From Symbiodinium microadriaticum (lineage: Eukaryota > Sar > Dinophyceae > Suessiales > Symbiodiniaceae): a stretch of DNA of 64,000 bases. A program made the position numbers and the translations under genes. The notes beneath the pieces were generated by a model, which was not told the origin of the DNA, made no database searches, and saw only the letters and a program-made list of their open reading frames with translations. This document shows positions 1 to 13,700 of this stretch, one piece after another. The stretch spans positions 249,417-313,416 of the forward strand of contig LSRX01000063.1 of the NCBI GenBank assembly GCA_001939145.1, written 5' to 3'. Each line of letters opens with the position of its first letter. Position 1 is the first letter of the stretch.

Positions 1-26
1 AACTCCTCAGGGTCGGTTCGCAGCAC
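1..26 (-). CDS. PIF1 exon, cut by the window edge
   Basis: Acceptor ACCCCAG then VLRTDPEE; the exon continues to the left of base 1. Confidence 0.7.
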
Positions 27-3000
27 CTGGGGTTGGGATTCAGGGTTTAGGGTTTAGGGTTTGCAAAAATTGACGTTGTCGGTGAGCTGCACCCTAAAGC
101 CTAAACCCTACACCCTAAAAACCCATAAACCCTAAACCTTTTGGTGTCTGTGGGTTTTTGGGTTGGGGTTCGGGGTTGCGGCCTGGAGTCTGGGACTTAG
201 AGGCTTAGAGGGGCAAAACCTAGGGACGCGACAGAATTCAGAAGACTCCACATCCCACGGTCCCTATCTATCTATATAGATAGATAGACCATATATACGA
301 TGCATAACAAATATCACATCTAGCATCAAACTATAATTAGGTGTGGTTATAGCAGCTAAACGCTAAACAATCTATCTTGTTCAGGGCTTCCTACAGTATT
401 AGTTTCATTTTCGTAAACCTTTAACAAGTAAGGTAGCTCCCGAACNNNNNNNNNNNNNNNNNNNNNNNNNNNNNNNNNNNNNNNNNNNNNNNNNNNNNNN
501 NNNNNNNNNNNNNNNNNNNNNNNNNNNNNNNNNNNNNNNNNNCCCCCCCCTTTTCGAAAAACTCAAACCCTGAACCCCTACATTGATCCAGAACCCAAAT
601 TCAAAAGCACCGAAACCCAAAACCCAGAACCCAGAACCCAAAACCCGAAAGCCTCACCTCCGTCAGCTCGACGGACATTCGGGCTACTTCCCGCCAAACC
701 TGTTCGAATCGGAGGAGTTAAGCTCGGTTTCAGACAGGGCTTAGGGTTTAAGGCTTCAGAGTTTTTGGGCATTGAGGGTTTTTTTACGGTTTAGGGGTTG
801 GGGGCTTAGGGGTTAGGGTTTGAGGGTTCGCCGTTTAGTGCTTTGTGTTGCAGACTCAGACAATGAAGAGTAACCTGTTTCGCGGTCCTTGTGACTCCAC
901 GTTTCAGAGTCTGTTTTAGGATCCCTTAACACTCCAAAGGGCCTTAAGTCGGCTCTTGTAAGCTTGTAGATCCTGAACCCTAACCGTAAACCCTTTAAAT
1001 CCTTGATCCCTTGATTCTGTGACCGTGACCCTCACAAAGCTCGCAAGCTCGCCTTTAACCCAAAAAGCCTCTACCCCAAAGCCAGCCCAAAGCCGAATGG
1101 CCGTTCTTGAAACTACCCTTAACCCCTCCTATACCCGACCTCCTTATAAGGACTTGCACAAAGGAAATCATCTAATAATAAGGAACCCTAAAACAGGAAG
1201 CTTGTATAATGTAGGGTCTTGGGCTCCTTTATAGTACAAACATAATAAGGAAGCTAAGGAATGATATTGGTAATGATTTGCGGGTTTTCGAAAAGAGGGG
1301 ACCCTAGTATAGTACCCTAAATAGTAGGATCCTCATTATAAGGACCCCAGAATCAGGTACCCCTAATCTCGGAAACTCCCATTTAGGCTTCTAGTATAGT
1401 AGGGACCCTAAACCCTGAACCCTAAAGCCTCCCGGTACGACTTCGAGCTGGAAACTACGAAAGGGGCCTTGGACTCGAAGGCCCAGGTGTGTTCCTCTGG
1501 CGCAGGAAGCTGGCAAAAGTCGCCACCTTGAGGTTTCGGGTTTGGGGTGTAGGCTTTGGGGGTTTTGGGTGTAGTGTTTTGGGTGTAGGGTTTAGGGCTT
1601 TGGGTGTAGGGTTTAGGATTTTGGGTGTAGGGTTTAGGGTTTTGGGTGTATAGGGTTTAGGGTTTAGCCCGCGGACTGCACGAGGAGGAAGACGAAATCT
1701 TGCCTCTACAAAGCCCCAAATGGGGTTGTAAGATAACCCCGTATAAATTTCCCTATCCCGGAATCACGTTATCGTTTTTTTTCTTGTCATCGTTTTACCA
1801 GTGATGAAAACCACAAATCTTGATGTTAGTACAACTTTAGTACTGGAAATGCCTCGTGTGGTGTCCTGACTGGATTGTGCTTGGTTGTAGTACAACTTTA
1901 GTACTGGAAATGCCTCGTTTGGGGTCCTGGCTGGATTGTGTTTGGTTGTAGTACAACTTTAGTACTGGAAATGCCTCGTTTGGGGTCCTGGCTGGATTGT
2001 GCTTGGTTGTAGTACAACTTTAGTACTGGAAATGCCTCTTTTAGGGTCCTGGCCCAAACTCCCGAAGAATGTTATCGGTTTTTTTCTTGTCATCGTTTTC
2101 CCGAGCAAAATCAAGGATTGTTACAGAGGGGCGGGCCAAGAGTCAACGGCGAGGCGCGGGGTTATTTTACAACCCCAAATGACATCACATGCGCATTGTA
2201 CCCAGAAACACAGCTACCTCCCCATAAACACTATATGGGGTAGTTCTCTAAACTCGGGCCCCCTTTTAGGTCCCCAAACTAGTACGGCACCCTTATAAGA
2301 AAGGACCCTACTTTAGAGAACCATCCATAAAGCCCTAAACCCTGAAGCTCTTCCTCTAAACCCTTCCCTTGCGAACGCCAACTCTGATACTTTGTCTCGA
2401 CTCCAAACCGCAATCTAAACCCAAAAGGGTTTAGAGTTTAGGGCTCAGGGTTTAAAGTTTAGAGTTTAGGGCTCAGGGTTTAAGAGTTTAGGGCTTATGA
2501 GGGTTTAGAGATTAGGGCTCAGGGTTTAGAGTTTCGGGTTCACCCCGAACCACCAAGCCTCAAGCTGCCCCCGCAGCACTAAGGGCTCATGCTTGGAGGC
2601 ATCGCTGCAACACACACGCACACAAACTAGTGTGTGTCTAGTGTGTGTGTGTATATATATATATATGCGTATGTGTGTGTGTGTACAAGTGTACAACCAG
2701 ACACACGATGATGCAAGCTGGACTCTGAGCCCCTAGGTTCTGCGTAAGCACATGCGTTTGTTTAAGGTTTCAGAAACCTGAAAACCCCAAACCCTAAACC
2801 CTAAACCCTACTTTCCGGGCAATTGGACCCTTAGGGCAGCCTTGGCCAAGCCCTTGCTTTTGCTTCTTCTAGACCCAAGAGAAACCTAGGAATAAAAACG
2901 GTGCCCTTTTTAGTTTAAAGGACTTTATAGGGAACCTGAACCCTAAAAAAGGGAATAAGGGCCTACGTACTCTGGGTCCTAGTCTTGCTTCTCCCCAGCA

Positions 3001-6000
3001 GTCCTAAGTACTTGTATGGACTCGAAGATCTCTGAATAAGTAACTGCTAGACCTTAAACCCTAACCCCCTGAACCCCTAAACCATAGCCCTAAACCCCAA
3101 ACCCCTATAAGCATAAACCCCAAGATGCGACCAGGGCCCCTGCAGAGAAGCAGCTGCAAGCCGCCGAAAGCCTCTGAGATTCGACGCTTCAGCTTAGGGG
3201 CTTTCTAGGGTTTAGGGGTTTTAGGAGCTTAGGGGCTTTAGGGGTTTATGGGTTTAGGGCTTTAGGGGTTTAGGGGACGTGGGGCTTAGGGTTTATAGGT
3301 CCAAGGTTTAGGCTGTAGGTAGGGTTTACTTGGAGGAAACTGGGAACTAGAGAGCGGCTCGAATAAAGGCTTTGTGGTACGTGAGCAGGGCATGTAAACA
3401 ATGTTTGCTATCAGAACCCCATCTTACGGTCGAAAAAGGGGAGACAAGTGCAATTACTGGCGATTACCGTTGACATGTGAGCTACACCCTAAGCCCTCAA
3501 CCCTAAGCCTATACGTTGGCACCAGATTACGGACGTATGGACTTTGGGACCATGTTGTTCCACCCGGGGTAGAGTAGGATTGGAGGGATATTTTGCAGTC
3601 GATGATATACTGATTCCTGAAGCAGCCTTCTAGTATGATGTGACAGGTCACTTGATTCATGAGAAGAAGTTGGCTGATGACAAAAACACTAAACCTAAAC
3701 CCCTAAACCCCTTGACCCTGAATACCTAGACATTGGGTCCCAAACCCTGAGGCACAAAGCCAACTTCCCCAGTCATCGACCCACACCCTTCAACCTAGAG
3801 ATGTGCGCTGTAAGCCTTTCTTGCTGCCATTCCGTGGCTGTGGCTTGCGGTTGAAGGTTTGCAGATCAGGATTTGGGTTTTTGGTAGTTGGGGCTCAAGG
3901 CCTTTGTCTCAAGAATCGGGAATTTGGGATTTCCGGCCCCTGATTGAAGAACTAGCCCCTTGTGCTGGGTCCTGGCTCATTTGTAGGATACATCACATGG
4001 GGTTTCATAAATTCAGGATCTCATCTACGTCTTCCTATTGAAGACCTTCCTGCATAGAGAGTCTATATACAATCTACAAGAAAGGATCCATTCGAAATTT
4101 TCGGGCTGCCCCACTCCCCGAACCCTCTACCACGTACTTCGGGACTCTTAGAGTAAAGGATGTGCTTGTTCCGACCTCTATAGTTACAATGGTTCGCATT
4201 CTAGTCCAGCCGCGAACACCCCATCCCGCACCACCTAGTTGCAAGCTCCTATTCCAAAAACCTAAACCCGAAACATCCCTAAGCCCCTAAACCCTAGCCC
4301 CAGCCCTAAACCCCACTAAACCCTAAACCCTAAACCCTAGCCCTAGCCCTAAACCCTACTAAACCCTAAACCCTAAACCCTACTAAACCCTAAACCCTAA
4401 ACCCTAAGCCCCTAGACGCTAAACCCCTAAACCCCCAAAACCCCAAACCCTAAACCCTAAACCCTACTAAACCCTAAACCCCAAACCCTAAAGCCCTAAA
4501 CCCTAAACCCCTAAACCCTAAACCCCTAAACCCTAAACCCCTAGACCCAGCCTCCTTCGGCTTCCCCCGCGCCGCCCGGCCGACGGCATCCAAAGCATCC
4601 ATGAGCCGCGCGGAGAGCATGGAGACCTAGAGTTTAGGGTTTGTTTGAGTTTATAGGGTTTGTTAGGGTTTGTTAGGGTTTAGGGTTTAGGGTTTGGAGT
4701 TTAGGGTTTGTTAGGGTTTAGGGTTTAGGGTTTGTTAGGGTTTGTTAAGGTTTGTTAGGGTTTGTTAGGGTTTAGGGTTTAGGGTTTAGGGTTTAGGCGG
4801 ATATTTCCGGGTTCAGGCTGCAGGGTATGCGGGGTTTAGAAAGGTTTACACGTCTCTTTGATGAGTCTTACGGGTGTAGGAAGGGTGGAGTAGAGTTCTG
4901 CGATGATTATTTGAGTTTTTGGGGTTTTGCTAGAGCATTCTTACAAGATTCATGTACCGATACCGGCCTCCAGGGCCAACGTATATACGAGCTGGCTACA
5001 TGCACACTCAAAGCAATGACTGGGCGCTTGGGTTCAGGATAGAAGGAGTGCAGTTTGGTACTTCTAAGCGCTTAAACCCTAAGAAAGCCTGACGTCTGAT
5101 ATAAATACGGCGACTTGGACCCTTAGGGCGGATGACACAGCCTGCGCGCACTTCTTACTTGTCCAGCATCCTAGGAGAGCTACAGGAATACGTACGGGGG
5201 CTAGAGTATCCCAAAGAGGCTAAATGCTCCCTGCTGTACTGTATGGCTTCCAAAGCTGCAGGTCGTCGGACAAGGGCTTCAAGGGCTACATGTTGTAACT
5301 TTTTGGCGATGTGTTTTTTTTAATTGTACGTGATTTAGGTTCTATAGGTTTTGTACTGTAGGTGTGACAGTTCAAGGCCTCCAGCTCAAGGTTTATAGGG
5401 TTTGGGGTATAGTAGCGCAGCTTAAGGACTACAAGGCGATATGAACGACGAGTAGTCCTACCTCGGTAGTATAACCCTAAACCCTAAACCTCAAAACCCT
5501 AAACCCCAAACCCTAAACCCTAAACCCCAAACCCTAAAGCCTAAGCCCCAAACCCTAAACCCCAAAGCCTAATAAAGCTGAAGCAACCTCAAGGAATTCA
5601 CAGGGCTTTTGCAGCTTCGGGCTTCGGTAAGCCGAAAATTAGGCAACTAGGAGTTAGGACTAAGGGAAACCTTGGGGACGAAGACCCTCTCAATAAGCTC
5701 CCTTTTAAGAAAGCAGGGTTAAGAAGGGTCCATTCAAGGGGTCTCTCTAATACTACCTAGGAAAAAAAAGTCTGTATGCAGCTTCACTCCCCCGGCCTTC
5801 CAAAACAACCCTTAAATTAAGGAATAGCCCGTAAGTTGTAGCATAGTATCCTTGATCTGACTTAGGAAAATTCCGTAATTCGGGGAGATTGTCCGCAGCT
5901 TGGCTCGCTTGGCCTTGGCCTTTTTTGCCGCTAAGCAAGCTTCGTTTCGCTGCCAGCAAGACTGCATGGCCACATCCTTGAGAAGGGTCTCGTGCTCCTC

Positions 6001-7366
6001 GTCCGTCATTTTTGGATTGTGCGCCACTCCAGCTTTGTCGACTTGCTGCAGTGCCCGCACTGCTCATTGGCCTGTAGCACTGAGCATCCACTACCTGGCA
6101 CATCAGTGAGGCTCAAGTACGGGCTGGCGCCGTCGAAACCGCTGGGCTCACCGTCATCTGCTTGGAGAAACTGCCGCTGCTGCTCCTCCTCTGTGACCGC
6201 CATCCGAGATTGAACCGCTGTTTCTTTAAGTCCTAGCTTGTCTCACTTGTCTCCCTCGTTTATTATATGTGGGCCGCAATAGTCAGAAAAAGCTGCTGGG
6301 GTATGCTATACTATGTGTATGAGAAGACTGTGTACAGATAGCATGCGAAAACAACCTAAACCCCAAAACCCCTGTGGTATACCGTCGTAGAAATAATGTC
6401 TCTAGAACACCTGCCGAACCCTCAACCCTAAACCGTGTTGTAGAAGCCTTGAAGGTTTGTAGAAGCCGTGAAAGTCTAGAATTGTAGACCCCAGTGCTTC
6501 GATGTCGTTTTCAGTTTGGGCTCCGGACGATGCTCTAACTCCGAACATTGCCGGGATAGCCGTTTAGTCTAGACATTGTTTGGAAACCTCTCGGATTCCG
6601 AGAGTGCCGTACTCCCTTGCGGTTTCAGGAGGCGCTCTAATTTGGAGAACTGCGCAGATGCCAATAATGCTAACAAGACTTGAAATACTAACAACACTGA
6701 GAAGACTGATAGTACTAAAACTACTGATCGCTCTAATAGTATATAAGATTACAAACCAGACAAGTACTAACTGCCCCTAACCCTCCAGGTACCTACTATA
6801 TAGGGTACTGGAGCCCCTATAGGGCCCTATAAAAGTAGGTATCTGGACGGTTAGGGTGCTATAAGAATACTAACTCAACATCTGCAGCACAACCTTCCGA
6901 CCCGGTAGCCTTTGGAGCGGCTCTGAAGCTGTGGGACACTAGAGGCTACTAGCTTTGGGGACGTTAAGGGCTTGGATGTTTAGGGTTTACAGGGCTTAGG
7001 CTAGGGTTTAAGGCTTTCTGGGCTGTAGGGTGGGGTTTAGCGCTGGTTTCGGGTTTAGGGTTTCGGGCTCTTTGGATGTTTGGAGCTTGGGGCGTTTTGG
7101 ATGTTTCGGGTTTAGGGCTTTTTGGATGTTTAGGGCTTAGGGCGTTTCCGGGTTTAGGGCATTTTATGGCATTTTGGGGGGTGTGGATGCTGGGCGCTGT
7201 TGGAAACGCTATCCCCTGCCGGCTTTGCCCCCGCGCCTCATCAATGACCAAGAGTGTAGCAAACACCCAGCGATTGCAGGCATCAATGTCCTCAGCCAAC
7301 CATGATATATATATATATATATAGAGATACACATATATACATATATACATATATACAGATATACAT

Positions 7367-7417
<51 letters not shown>

Positions 7418-10400
7418 CCATCATTGTGGAATCCGGGTATCTGATTTTTGTTGTTAAAACTCGCTGTTGGGCTCGAGATGGCAATGCCTCAAGCTTAGGT
7501 TGGACTTCATGAGTAGTTTGGCATTCACTCTATACTCTACAGCCCTAACTAACACAGCAAGGTTGCGGGCTTCCTGAACAAAGAAATCCTTGACTTAGGG
7601 GGCCTTTGCAAGCGTGATTTCTAGGGTCCGTGTTAGGGTTTAGGGTTTAGGGTACAACTGTCCGGAAATTTCCGAAGTAATTTATTTAAGTGCTGGAGCC
7701 CTAAACCGTAACCCCCAAGACTCAAGCCTAAACCGTCCATGCGAAGCCCGAACCGCAAACCGCAAACCCCAAGCCAAACCCCCACGAGAGAATCACATGC
7801 CCCCAAACACGAACCTACAATTCTGCTTACAGCTGGAATCTAATCATAACTAGGTACTAACCGTAGCCCCAAACCCTCAACCCTAAAGCGCATGGCACGC
7901 TGCACACCCGAATGAATCCGCACAATGAAAAAAACTAGCAGCCTGATAGACCCGATACGTCTTAGCGACTTTGGACACGAAGGGCCTTAGATTAGGGCCC
8001 TAACCCCTGAACCTAAAACCCTAAACCTTGACTTAAACCCTACACCCTGAACCTTAAACCCTAAATCCTAAACCTTAAACCCTAAACCCTAACCTATAAA
8101 CCCTAAACCTTAAACCCGAAGCTTTGCACTCCGAGGCCCCATGCAGCGCAAACTCGAGCGACAAGCTCCGCAGTCGATCCATTCCCCTGAGAATTGTCAT
8201 ACATAGGGTTTCGGGTTGAGGACATGCAGTTTTGTATGATTTACCCATAGGCTCCAAAGTAGTTCCTTTTTGGGATTACCTTATAGGATTCTAAATATGA
8301 ACCATAAAAAGGAACTACTGTGGAGCCTCTGGGTAGGGTTAAGTATCTGGGGTTGAGGGTTACGTAATGGTCGTTGTATCATACTGTATGACAGTTCTCT
8401 GACATTATTAATTATGAACAGCCATGTGCTGAGCATGGCCACTGTCAACTTAACGTATGACCCTGTCTTCTGTGAGTGAACCCTAAACCCCGCCCTCAAA
8501 GAAACCTCTTCGAACTCTAAAAGGGGCCAAGCACACACCCCAAGCTTATTCCAGTTCTTGCCGCTGTACTAGACCCTATCAAACCTTATACAACCCATAA
8601 CGAACCTAATCGAATCCCCCAACCCTAAACCCGGAAACCTAAACCCTAAACCCTGAAACCCTAAACCCTTACCACCCTTCTAAAGCCGAAAGCCTAAGAC
8701 CCTAAACCCTCTAAATCCGAAACCCTAAACCCTAACACCCTATACTGGATGAGGTCATGAGCTTCGGACACGACCGATGCCGGCCCAGGAGTGGAGAGTC
8801 GTTCCGCCAATCTGAAGGGCCTTTGAGAGGTTCTGGGCTTTATTTTGGGTGTTCGGGTTTAGGGTGTAGGGTTTAGGGTCTAGGTCTTTTTTAGGGTTGA
8901 GGGTTTAGGGTGGGGCTTAGGACTTAAACCCGAAACCCAAAACCCAAATTAGCGGCTTAGGGGTTTCGGGGTGTCAGGGTTTAGGGTTGTAGCGTGTCCT
9001 TTTTTTGGGCTCTGTTGAGCTATAGGGGCTGTAGGATTTTTCAGGGTTCGGGGTTTAGGGTTTAGGGCTTAGGGCTTCGGTTCTAGGGGCCTTGGGGTCT
9101 AATTTTTAGGGCTCCAAGGCTTCGTTCTTTCGGGGCTTAGCAAGTACGGGCTTCAGGGCATTTAGGAATTCAGGGGCTGAGCGCATTTTTAGTAGGGAAC
9201 AAGACTAAACCCTAAACTTAACGGTTTAGGGTTTAGGGTTTGGGGTTTAGGGTTTAGGGTTTAGGATTTCCTAAGCTTAGCCCTAAACTTGAACCAATGT
9301 TGGAACCATGATTCAGCACCTCGGACCCACTCGTACTGCAGGGCTGTATGATGTCCCGCTGCATCCAAATATATGGGTTTCGAAACCCTTAAACCCCGGA
9401 ACCCCAAACCCTAAACCCTATACCCCGAGATCCCGGACCCGAAAACCCCTAAACTTTATCGGGTTTAGGGGTTCAGGGTTTAGGCCCGCAACGTTTAAGC
9501 TTTAAGCCCTAAACCTATGATGCCTTTCGGCCGTTGAAGCTGACTGCAGACCCTTGCAGAACACAGCGGCCTCTTCATGGGCATTAAAAAAAGACTAAGT
9601 AGGCCTAGACACTCGAAAGCCCATCAAGACCTCTACCCTAGGGCTCCAAGTATACAAATAGCACCGACTTTGGGATCTAAAGTCTATAACTATAGCACCT
9701 ACTTTAGGCTATTTGGAGTGCCGGGGGCCATGAAGCCCTGTAGAATCAAAACCCGACAAGCCTGCTTAACCACCTCACAGCGGTCCTGCAAAGACTAAGG
9801 CATCTGCTGCTGCGCCAGTGGGCGCGGTCAGTGCCACCTGAAGGTGCAGGGTCCGAGGTTTAGTGCTTACGGTTTAGAGTTTAGGATTCAGATGGACTTA
9901 GAGCGCTTAAGGAGCAGGCAGCAGGCCGAAGCGTTTAAGTTCACACCTTGTGCACACAGATGGAAGACCGTACACTGACACCATGGTCTTCACGGTTTGT
10001 AGTGCCTACAGGGTCTAATTAGGACAATTCTGTAGGGTGCATCTCTGGACCACGAAACCACGTCCCAAGCCCTGACCATCCCAGCCGCCAGCTCCTGGAC
10101 TTGGAGGGACCGCAAAAGTGGACCTAAACCCTGAACCCCTAAGCCCCAAACCCCTAAACCCCTGAACTCCAAACCACACCCTCGGTTCGATCTGTGACAT
10201 GAGACCTGCTGCTTCAGTATGTAGGTAGGTAGGTAGGTAGGTAGGTAGGTAGGTGGTGGTAGGTAGGTAGGTGGTGGGTGGGTGNGCAGGTAGGTAGGTG
10301 GGCAGGAAGGCAGGTGGGGGGAGTAGGTGGGCAGGTAGGTGGGTAGGCAGGTAGGTAGGTAGGTAGGTAGGTAAGTCGGTAGGTTGGTCGGTAGGTAGGC

Positions 10401-10671
10401 AGGTAGGTAGGTAGGTAGGTAGGTAGGTCAGGCAGGCAGGTAGGTAGGCAGGTAGGTAGGTAGGTAAGTAGGTAGGTACTGTAGGTAGGTAGGTAGGTAG
10501 GTAGGTAGGTAGGTAGGTCGGTAGGTAGGTAGGTAGGTAGGTAGGTAGGTAGGTACATGAAAGAATAACTGCATACATGAAACAGCCAAACACGAAAACT
10601 AATCGATAAGTATCTAAACTGTGTATATATATATATAATTAATATACATGTACATACATACACACACATAT

Positions 10672-10705
<34 letters not shown>

Positions 10706-13700
10706 AAGAGAGAGAAAGAGAGAAAGAGAGAGAGAGAGAGGGAGAGAGGGAGAGAGAGAGAGACCGAGACCCTAACAACGCACATGCCACCGCACTCTGC
10801 TTGCATCGCACCTGCCGTTTGGCTTCGCGGTTCACGGCGCGGAGAACTAGCGACTTCCTGGCTGTGGAAGGAACATGTAGTTGCCTTTGAATGTAAACAT
10901 ATATGTTTATATAGTCTACGTAAACAGATACACATATGTGTAGTCATATCTATATCTCTGGATATCCCTCAAGCAGAAACGATTGAATTAACGAGCTCGA
11001 AGACAACAGCAGTACCCAAACGTCTAAAATACATGGGCGAGGCAATTTTGAAGCTTCGGTTGAGGGCTTCTGCCTTTCATATTGTGGACCGAACATTCTG
11101 GCCTCAGGGTTAGGGGACTGCAGCTTCACGATTTAGGCTACTTCTCTGTGTTTGTGTTCTAGAGCTTCTTTCCGTCTGGTCGCCTAAACTCCTTCTGGAC
11201 TTACACGAGAAGAGCTGAATTAAGGGTTTACGAGCAAGGTTCAGGGTGCTTGGAGTCGAGATCGACGTTTTCGGATTCCGTTTCGCCCTTCAGCTGTAAC
11301 GATCTCCTGCACCCAAATCCCTATATCGTAAGTTGGTCAAAACCGCAACTCCAAAACACCTAGCCCCACTGTCTAAAACGTAGCCGTCCCCATCTCCAAG
11401 AATTTGCCAGCAGGACCCTGTTCCAGCAGCGCCTGTGATGTGTGTGTGTGTGTGTTGGTTGCTTACGCATTGGCATGGAAATGTGGGGCAGTACTGTAAC
11501 GCGACCTCCCGCTTGACTTTGATGACACGCTCGCTCTATTACGTACTGCAATTACATAGGGGTATACTGTATTCTCCGAACAAGCTTATCGGTAAAGCTG
11601 ACAATGGTCCTCCAGCTCGCGCTGGGTTCAGAAAGCTTACAAGCAACCCTGTGTACCCGGCATAGGATTGTTGTTGTGGCTGTACAGACAGGGGTTTACG
11701 GTTTTTGAGGGCTTCAAATGGCTTCAAAGCGTCCACGTACGAAAGCAGCTTATTCTTTGACCTTCAAGTACCCAAACAGGAACCCCTAAACCTTACATAA
11801 AATGTAAAATCTCCCGAGGCCGAAGTATGTGATACAGGCAAGTATACAACAAGAAAGCGAAGTTTGCAACAATCACGAAAAACTTCTGGAACCCCCACCG
11901 CACCCAAAACGAAACAACACACAAAACACAAAAACGAAACACAAACAAACCAAAACAAAACAACACAACACAAAACAACACAAAACACAAAACACAACAA
12001 CCTAGCTTCAAACTCCGAAACTGCCAACCCTACGCTCTACAGCCTAAGGCCTCAACCAATAATACCCCTAAAGCCCTGAACCCGTAAGCCCCAAGATCGA
12101 AAGTCTAAAGTCCTTTGCTCTACACTGTAGATTGCAAAATGTCGTCCCCAAACCTTAGGGGATGGATACCGGATGCTATAAGGGTAAAACTTTAAGGGTT
12201 TAGGGATACTGCTACAATTCCTTTGGGGGCTACCATAAAGGGGCTTGTTTTAAGGGATACTAGAAGGGCTCCTACAAGGGGTAATATAAGTGCTACTATA
12301 GAAGCTTGGAGTCCAAGCTTCGGATTTTTTCCGGACTTTCACCGAACCGAGGAGCCCTCGTAGGTTCTTCGAGGCTTAAGGTTTTGGGTCCTTTTTCGAA
12401 TTTCTAGCGGCGCTTCGGTAAGCTATGTTGAGAGTTTTGTCAAGGATTCTATAAGGTTTTGTTCTTTCATCATCTTAAGGGCTACGAGAGCTTTGTCGTA
12501 GGTGCTCTATATGGGCATTGAATATTAAGGGGATTAAGGCTTGATTGGGTTCAAGGGTTTAGGGCTTTAGAATTTAGCGCTTCAGCGACCAACATCATCA
12601 CATTGGCCTCAAGACCTTAGTACTCGGCTGAACCACCTTACTGCAAATGCTACCTTAGAATTGGAAGCCCAACTTCAAACCCTCGTCAAAGTCTCTAGAC
12701 GACATGCCGCTGGTTTCTGCTGTGGGGTCTATCTGAACCCAGACACACAAGTTCCTGTTTCACTGTGATACGACCTTATTAAGCCCTGTTTCAATTTTTC
12801 AGGAACCAAGCCCCTCCAATCGTTTTGGCGGCCCTCGGAACCCCTAAACCCTAAACCATTCAATTAATCAGGAGTCAGGCCCCTCCAATCGTCTTGGCGG
12901 CTCTTGCAACGGGTTTCAGAACCGCGTGCCTGTGAGGAAGAGGCTCCTTCCCCGCCTCAATGAAGCAACGCCGACGGTTTAGGGTTTAGGGTTTACCGTT
13001 CTACGGTGTGCCTTGTTCCTGCCGGCTCTCTGCAAGGCTGTATCAGGATTGTTCTAGGTCTTCAAGAGAGCTTGACTAAAATGGGGTTCGGTGTACTGCT
13101 AACTAATGAAGGCTTTTGTTGAGGCATAGGCAGTATAGCGCTCGAGGGCTCCGGTTGATAGCGAGGCTTCAGGACAAGTGCGGGAGTTGTTGCCGTGGCT
13201 TTTGAGCTTAAGATCTAGCCAACCCTAAACCCTAAACCCTAAACTTTGAAGCCTCAGCAAGCTCATGGCTGAAGGACTTTCGCTCGGGAGTTTCGAATCT
13301 CAGAGATGCTGGAGTATGGTTCAGGGTTGCCGAGAGTCTCCATTGTAGTTCCTTTTGGGGTTCAAACCAAATTAATGTATTTTTAGAGTCCCATAAAAGA
13401 GCACCGAAAAGGAACTACAATGGAGAGTATAGATACTGCTTGGGTTTAGGATTCAGGGTTTATGGGGTTTAGGGTTGAGGGATGTGTGGCGTCCGACTGC
13501 GCTTCTGCGCCCTGGGTCGTCGCGCCCAAATGGAACCCTTCACTAGTGCACTCTACTAACCCATGCAGTTACATGCTGGGATACTGTTCAGATCCTTTTG
13601 CAACCCTAAACCCTAAACAATAAACCGAGGTCCATGTCCGAAGGGGAACCTTTCAGAAGCGGGACAGAAAGACGGAGGGAGAGGGACAGAGAGAGAGAGA

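Noticed and set aside
4262..4798. A real chromosome end or fused telomeres
   Set aside because: Tracts are short, degenerate and repeat dozens of times across the window, and the gap between them encodes a PIF1 exon.
9157..9297. Coding potential between the family-C element and the TTTAGGG tracts near 9.2 kb
   Set aside because: Only telomere-like degenerate sequence; no AG-bounded open island on either strand.
10217..10669. Long Pro/Tyr/Leu/Thr ORFs on the minus strand
   Set aside because: They are translations of the GTAG microsatellite and change frame without losing openness.
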